In this document: positions 5,511 through 8,466 of the stretch, piece after piece | Position numbering within the stretch: the stretch's first letter is position 1 | Layout of the letters: each line of letters opens with the position of its first letter | NCBI GenBank assembly: GCA_028822675.1 | Contig: JAPKDE010000107.1 | Span: 1-8,466 of the forward strand | DNA length: 8,466 nucleotides | Source: Dehalococcoidia bacterium | GTDB taxonomy: Bacteria > Chloroflexota > Dehalococcoidia > UBA3495 | Reading direction: 5' to 3' | Made by a program: the position numbers and the translations under genes | Notes under the pieces: generated by a model | The model's database searches: none | The model's input: the letters and a program-made list of their open reading frames with translations, nothing else | What the model was told of the DNA's origin: nothing

Positions 5511-5545
5511 AAGACCCCTACGACAATGTCGTAGGGGTCTTTTTT
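5511..5545 (+). terminator. Strong intrinsic terminator after coiled-coil gene
   Basis: A perfect stem of GACCCCTACGAC (5513-5524) with GTCGTAGGGGTC (5528-5539) has a 3-base loop (AAT). Including the flanking AA/TT it reaches 14 bp. Six T residues follow (5540-5545). It lies 32 bases after the coiled-coil stop. Seen from the minus strand the hairpin is followed by TTTT, so it may also end the convergent TPR transcript, whose stop is at 5579. Confidence 0.95.
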
Positions 5546-5578
5546 ATTGTTCTGTCTTGGCAGCCCAAATAGCCCAAA

Positions 5579-6448
5579 TTATGGAGCAACTGAGCTCTGC
5601 CCGTTCTCTGCAATCTCCCGCAGTTCTGCCACCTTGGCAAAATCTCGTTCTGAATCTTCGTAATTGCCCAGGCGGTTATAAGCCACGCCTCGGTTGTGAT
5701 ACGCCTCTGAGTAGTTGGGGTTTAGGCGTATTGCCTCCCCGTAGTCCACAACTGACCGCTCAAACTGTGCCAGTTCATTTAGAGTATTGCCGCGGTTGAT
5801 GAAGACATCGGCGTCCTTTGGGTTCAGACGAATCGCCTGGTCGTAATCCCTGAGCGCGCGTTCCGGTTGGGCCAGGTCATTATTGGCGTTCCCCCGGTTG
5901 TTGTACGCCGCGGCGTAATCCGGGTTGATGCGAATTGCCTCGTCATAGTCTTCTATGGCGCGTTCATTTTCGCCCAGGGCATGGTAGGCCGTACCACGGT
6001 TGTTATAGGCAGCGGAATTCTCCGGGTCTCGGGCGATCGCCTCATCATAGTTTGAGATGGCCCTGGTGTTCTCACCCAGTGCGCGGTAGGCGTTGCCGCG
6101 GTTGTTATACGCGGCGATATAGTCGGAATTTATTCTGATGGCCTGGTCATAATCGTTGACGGCCCGGGCTAGTTCGCCAGTGTCGTAGTTGGCAATGCCT
6201 CGGTTGTTGTAGGCGGCGGAAAACTCCGGATTTTTCTGTACCGCAAGATCGTAGTCTGCTATCGCCTCGGCATTTTTCCCCATGTCGTGGTAAATCTTGC
6301 CCCGGTTGTTGTAAGCCTCAGAGTATTCTGGATCGAGGCGAACAGCCTCGTCATATCCCTCTAAGGCGTTGTCATGTTCGCCCATAGCGGAATAAGCTAT
6401 TCCCAGATTAAAGTAAAACCCGGCACGTTCGGGCGAAGACTGGTTCAT
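5579..6448 (-). CDS. Eight-repeat TPR protein
   Basis: This is a 289-residue protein composed almost entirely of tetratricopeptide repeats. Residues 7-278 split exactly into eight 34-residue units with no insertion, flanked by 6 N-terminal and 11 C-terminal residues. Each unit carries the TPR signature (A-Y-N-N-R-G-x-A-Y at the start, then G, then A-I-x-D-Y-D-x-A-I-x-x-N-P). Units 2-6 are nearly identical in the A-Y-N-N-R-G block, pointing to recent internal duplication. There is no signal peptide, membrane segment or catalytic domain, so it is probably a cytoplasmic protein-protein interaction scaffold whose partner is unknown. The ATG at 6448 is supported by AAGGAA 4 bases upstream. It is transcribed alone and converges on the coiled-coil gene across a shared terminator. 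Confidence 0.95.
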   Translation of the reverse strand: MNQSSPERAGFYFNLGIAYSAMGEHDNALEGYDEAVRLDPEYSEAYNNRGKIYHDMGKNAEAIADYDLAVQKNPEFSAAYNNRGIANYDTGELARAVNDYDQAIRINSDYIAAYNNRGNAYRALGENTRAISNYDEAIARDPENSAAYNNRGTAYHALGENERAIEDYDEAIRINPDYAAAYNNRGNANNDLAQPERALRDYDQAIRLNPKDADVFINRGNTLNELAQFERSVVDYGEAIRLNPNYSEAYHNRGVAYNRLGNYEDSERDFAKVAELREIAENGQSSVAP

Positions 6449-6746
6449 CCGGTTCCTTCAGGTCTTGCAGTTGATTCCGGCGTAACTCAAATGTATTCCC
6501 GGCGCGAGCCGATTATAACATTTTGAGCCCAAAGCATAGTGAAAATCGGCCTCGCTTTGTGGGTATAAACCTGCATTACGCGGCCGGAGCTAAATCCACT
6601 GTCGGCATATTTATCGTATCGTAAAAGTCCACTAAATGACTTGAAGCCTGAGCAGCAAGCCTGGCCAAAAGCCTAGGCTGAAGCTTCAGGGTTGATAATT
6701 CGGAACACTGCGCGCCGTCAAATTAGGCGGTTTAGGATAATTGGAT
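6449..6746. other. Divergent intergenic region between TPR and selenoprotein genes
   Basis: About 300 bases without a gene lie between two divergent start codons, so promoters for both should be here. An AT-rich patch with TTATAACATTTTG near 6512-6524 could belong to the TPR promoter. The right part holds three AAGCCT copies and two palindromes, listed separately. No strongly matched -35/-10 pair is visible for the selenoprotein gene. Confidence 0.5.
6644..6689. promoter_or_regulatory. AAGCCT repeats and nested palindromes, candidate operator
   Basis: AAGCCT occurs at 6644-6649, 6657-6662 and 6669-6674, spaced 13 and 12 bases. The third copy opens AGCCTAGGCT (6670-6679), a perfect 10-base palindrome. 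It overlaps by two bases a perfect 12-base palindrome, CTGAAGCTTCAG (6678-6689). The block ends 57 bases before the selenoprotein ATG, a position suited to a regulator site. Whether it is bound is unknown. Confidence 0.4.
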
Positions 6747-7370
6747 ATGTCACGACTACTGACGCTGCCGTTACTGGCAGTATTAATCGCTCTGGTCGCG
6801 TGCGGGACCTCCGCAACAGAGGCTCCACAAACCAGCGCAACTGCTACAGCAGATATAACTCCATCTGGCGCTGTTTCAACTGAAATCACGAGTGAAGTTG
6901 CTCCGGTCTCAAGCAAACTTGAGACCGGCACCGACGTTGGCAAGAAGATACCCGACTTTGAATTCACGCTATTCGACGGCAGCGTCCAGTCAACCGCCCA
7001 GCTATCCAGCCAAGGGCAGCCGGTGTTCCTCTTCTTCTTTACAACTTGGTGACCCGTCTGCCGCTCCGAGTTACGGAGCATGAAGGATCTCTGGCCGAAG
7101 TATGCCGACAGGGTAAATTTCTACGCCATTGGCCAAAGCCCGTTTGAGAGCCTGGAAAGACGGGAGTCCTACGCCCAAAAAGAAGGCTATCCGTGGCCTG
7201 TGGCTGAGATTGATCCTAAAATCCTTAAGGACCTAAAGGTGTTGCAGCAGTCCACCAAGATTGCTCTGGACCACCAAGGGGTGATTACCTACCGGGATGG
7301 CTACGCCGACGGCGGCGTGGCCAAATGGCGGCAGGTCTTCGAGGAGCTGATAGAGCGCACCGGTAGTTAG
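6747..7370 (+). CDS. Predicted selenoprotein: TlpA/ResA-like redoxin lipoprotein (Sec102)
   Basis: This is a 207-residue thiol-disulfide oxidoreductase, presumably anchored outside the cytoplasmic membrane. Residues 1-18 are a lipoprotein signal with lipobox L-V-A-C (Cys19), followed by a Thr/Ser/Ala-rich linker (20-65). The redoxin domain begins G-K-K-I-P-D-F and runs to the end. Its active site reads F-F-T-T-W-UGA-P-V-C: the in-frame TGA (7050-7052, codon 102) replaces the first Cys of W-C-P-x-C, and Cys105 is retained. The fold then continues through V-N-F-Y-A-I-G and I-A-L-D-H-Q-G-V-I to a TAG stop. A hairpin just after the UGA fits a bacterial SECIS, and UGA is followed by C, a weak termination context. 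The cis-Pro position is Ser169. The ATG at 6747 has AGGA 9 bases upstream. A loss-of-function TGC-to-TGA mutation is the alternative, but the exact position and open frame argue against it. Confidence 0.85.
6903..6928 (+). repeat. 11-bp perfect inverted repeat inside the selenoprotein linker
   Basis: CCGGTCTCAAG (6903-6913) and CTTGAGACCGG (6918-6928) are perfectly complementary with a CAAA loop, so the mRNA can form a stable hairpin. It encodes P-V-S-S-K-L-E-T-G in the flexible linker, 121 bases before the UGA. No T run follows, so it is not a terminator. Confidence 0.6.
7053..7087 (+). promoter_or_regulatory. Candidate bacterial SECIS element
   Basis: Directly after the UGA, GCTCCG (7063-7068) pairs perfectly with CGGAGC (7074-7079) around the loop AGTTA (7069-7073), which contains the GU dinucleotide typical of the SelB-binding apical loop. 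The loop G (7070) is 17 bases after the UGA, within the 16-37 range known for bacterial SECIS elements. Below an internal loop, C7058-G7082, T7057-A7083, C7055-G7085 and C7054-G7086 can extend the stem towards the UGA. The element is coding (C-R-S-E-L-R-S). Folding was judged by eye. Confidence 0.7.
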
Positions 7371-7376
7371 GAGACT

Positions 7377-8165
7377 CTAGAGCCCGAATTCCGCCATAAA
7401 CCCAGTGATTGCGTCATTGAATTCCAAGTGACGCTCAATGATTCCCAAGTGTTTGGCCCCTTGGATGATCTCCACGCTGGCGTTAGGCATCGCCTGGGCC
7501 ATCTCGGTCGCCATCCTGGGTGTTGAACCGGAGTCGCTGTCTCCGGTGATGACCAGAGTTGGCACCGACAGAGATGCGTAGTCCAGATAATGGTCCTCAG
7601 CATTGGACAGCAGTTGGTAGCTCTCCAGGAACCGCGCAGGGTCATTATTCCGCAGTCGCGCAGATATCTCCTGCTCCACAGCCGGATTTGCCGATAAAAA
7701 CTCCGGATTGAACCATCTCTGCAGCGCCGCTGTCTCCAACCCCCGCTGATCACCGGAGATGGCTTGTCGTACACGGTGTGACATGGCCTCGCGCTCCTTG
7801 GCCGTGCGCTGGTAGGTGGTGCTGATTAGAACCAACCCACGCACTACATCAGAGTGGGCAGCCGTAAAGTGTTTGGCCACATGCCCTCCCAGAGAAAACC
7901 CCGCCAGGACGACTTCAGATATCTGAAGCTCTTCTAGCAGCATGTGGAGTTGGTCTACAAAAGGGTGGAAACTCTGCTCGCCAAGGGCTTTTTCAGTCTC
8001 TCCGTGCCCCAGCAGGTCATAGGCCAGCGTTGACCGGGCGCTGAAATCTCCCAGCATTGCCCGCCAGATGTTCTGATCTAGGCCCACTCCATGGACCAAG
8101 ACAATGGGCGTTGTGCCCTGCACTTCCATATACTCGAAACAGGTTCCATGGCGGTCTTTCGTCAT
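7377..8165 (-). CDS. Alpha/beta hydrolase
   Basis: This 262-residue single-domain alpha/beta hydrolase is of the size usual for the family. The oxyanion motif is V-L-V-H-G-V-G (22-28). The nucleophile elbow is G-F-S-L-G-G with Ser91. The acid is probably Asp211 in G-D-S-D, and the catalytic His is His239 in G-A-K-H. The triad and spacing are intact, so it is probably active on an ester, lactone or C-C bond. The overall form resembles 3-oxoadipate enol-lactonase and related hydrolases, but the substrate is not determined. It is cytoplasmic, with no signal peptide. The ATG at 8165 has AGG 3 bases and AAGGA 10 bases upstream. Its stop is only 6 bases from the selenoprotein stop, so the two genes converge with no room for a separate terminator. 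Confidence 0.92.
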   Translation of the reverse strand: MTKDRHGTCFEYMEVQGTTPIVLVHGVGLDQNIWRAMLGDFSARSTLAYDLLGHGETEKALGEQSFHPFVDQLHMLLEELQISEVVLAGFSLGGHVAKHFTAAHSDVVRGLVLISTTYQRTAKEREAMSHRVRQAISGDQRGLETAALQRWFNPEFLSANPAVEQEISARLRNNDPARFLESYQLLSNAEDHYLDYASLSVPTLVITGDSDSGSTPRMATEMAQAMPNASVEIIQGAKHLGIIERHLEFNDAITGFMAEFGL

Positions 8166-8218
8166 TACCTAACAGTCCTTGGTAGTCTTCTATCCCGGTT
8201 TACTCGAGGATTGGTAAA

Positions 8219-8247
8219 TTGACACCCTTCGGCGGTGGTGCTAGCGT
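8219..8247 (+). promoter_or_regulatory. Possible promoter of the second LLM gene
   Basis: TTGACA at 8219-8224 is a perfect -35 hexamer. After 17 bases TAGCGT (8242-8247) is only a weak -10 (3 of 6). It lies 67 bases before the ATG at 8314, in the divergent gap between the hydrolase and this gene. Confidence 0.3.
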
Positions 8248-8313
8248 CTAATCCGATGCGAGCGTTACTCTGATAACCCTTGCAGCTATTTTCCTAGGAG
8301 ACACTAAAACACA

Positions 8314-8466
8314 ATGAAGTTTAGCAACTTCCTGTTCCCTGAAAGTAAAACCCCCGAAGGCGATTACGATGTTATTGAGGAATCGCTACGGGAGGCAGAA
8401 TTATCCGAACAACTGGGCTACGACGTTGTATGGCTGGCCGAGCATCACTTTGACGGCGGCTGCGCC
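8314..8466 (+). CDS. LLM-class flavin-dependent oxidoreductase (partial, 5' end)
   Basis: Only the first 51 codons are in the window and no stop is reached. The protein begins M-K-F-S-N-F-L-F-P and continues to S-E-Q-L-G-Y-D-V-V-W-L-A-E-H-H-F. The W-L-A-E-H-H-F block near residues 40-46 is the hallmark N-terminal motif of bacterial-luciferase-like monooxygenases, where the His-His region lies near the flavin site. This subgroup is distinct from the other LLM gene at 2411, which has W-L-P-Q in place of W-L-A-E-H-H. AGGAG at 8296-8300 is 13 bases upstream of the ATG, longer than usual. It is transcribed divergently from the alpha/beta hydrolase, so the two may share a control region. The substrate is unknown. 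Confidence 0.88.
   Translation, partial: MKFSNFLFPESKTPEGDYDVIEESLREAELSEQLGYDVVWLAEHHFDGGCA

Noticed and set aside
5600..6440. DNA repeat array of about 102 bases
   Set aside because: It is explained by the 34-residue TPR units of the coding sequence.
7080..7370. Separate 96-residue gene starting at ATG 7080
   Set aside because: It is in the same frame as the lipoprotein, lacks a ribosome binding site, and is the C-terminal half of the redoxin domain. Reading through the UGA explains both pieces.
7367..7774. Minus-strand frame of 135 residues
   Set aside because: It is a shadow of the alpha/beta hydrolase, whose triad and motifs are intact in another frame.

Overview
The window looks like part of a bacterial chromosome of mixed base composition. 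It holds ordinary metabolic genes separated by AT-rich or degenerate intergenic stretches. Two genes of the luciferase-like flavin/F420 monooxygenase superfamily, an alpha/beta hydrolase, a TPR protein, a TM2 protein and a predicted selenoprotein redoxin resemble gene content known from Chloroflexota of the Dehalococcoidia/SAR202 kind. That placement is an inference from gene content; there is no rRNA or other marker gene here to confirm it.

Layout. Positions 1-541 carry an AT-rich leader and a small TM2-domain membrane protein (+). Positions 542-1216 hold a complete tRNA-Gly (anticodon CCC) on the plus strand. Converging on it is a two-gene minus-strand module, a ribbon-helix-helix protein followed by a short HTH protein. 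The HTH frame runs antisense through the whole tRNA, which is what one would expect if a small mobile element had inserted at the tRNA 3' end. Positions 1459-1969 contain a Cro/CI-type regulator (-) with its own terminator. Positions 2033-2410 are probably decayed phage-like coding sequence. Positions 2411-3358 encode a complete LLM-class oxidoreductase (-). Positions 3359-4638 are mostly non-coding, with a broken PspC-domain gene (+), a small one-segment membrane protein (-) and promoter-like sequence. Positions 4639-5545 encode an unusual coiled-coil protein built from about 15 uninterrupted 11-residue repeats, followed by a strong terminator. Positions 5579-6448 encode an eight-repeat TPR protein (-).

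The main discovery is at 6747-7370 (+): a lipoprotein of the TlpA/ResA redoxin type in which the first cysteine of the active-site CxxC is a UGA codon (W-UGA-P-V-C). The frame stays open for 105 further codons that complete the redoxin fold. A stem-loop with a GU-containing apical loop lies 10-27 nt after the UGA, as expected for a bacterial SECIS element. The best reading is a selenocysteine-containing, membrane-anchored thiol-disulfide oxidoreductase that a standard gene caller would split into two false genes (6747-7052 and 7080-7370).

The right end has an alpha/beta hydrolase (-) converging on the selenoprotein gene, and the first 51 codons of a second LLM-family oxidoreductase (+) that runs off the window. 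The selenoprotein, the hydrolase and the oxidoreductases fit an aerobic, redox-active metabolism of organic substrates, but nothing shows that they act in one pathway.
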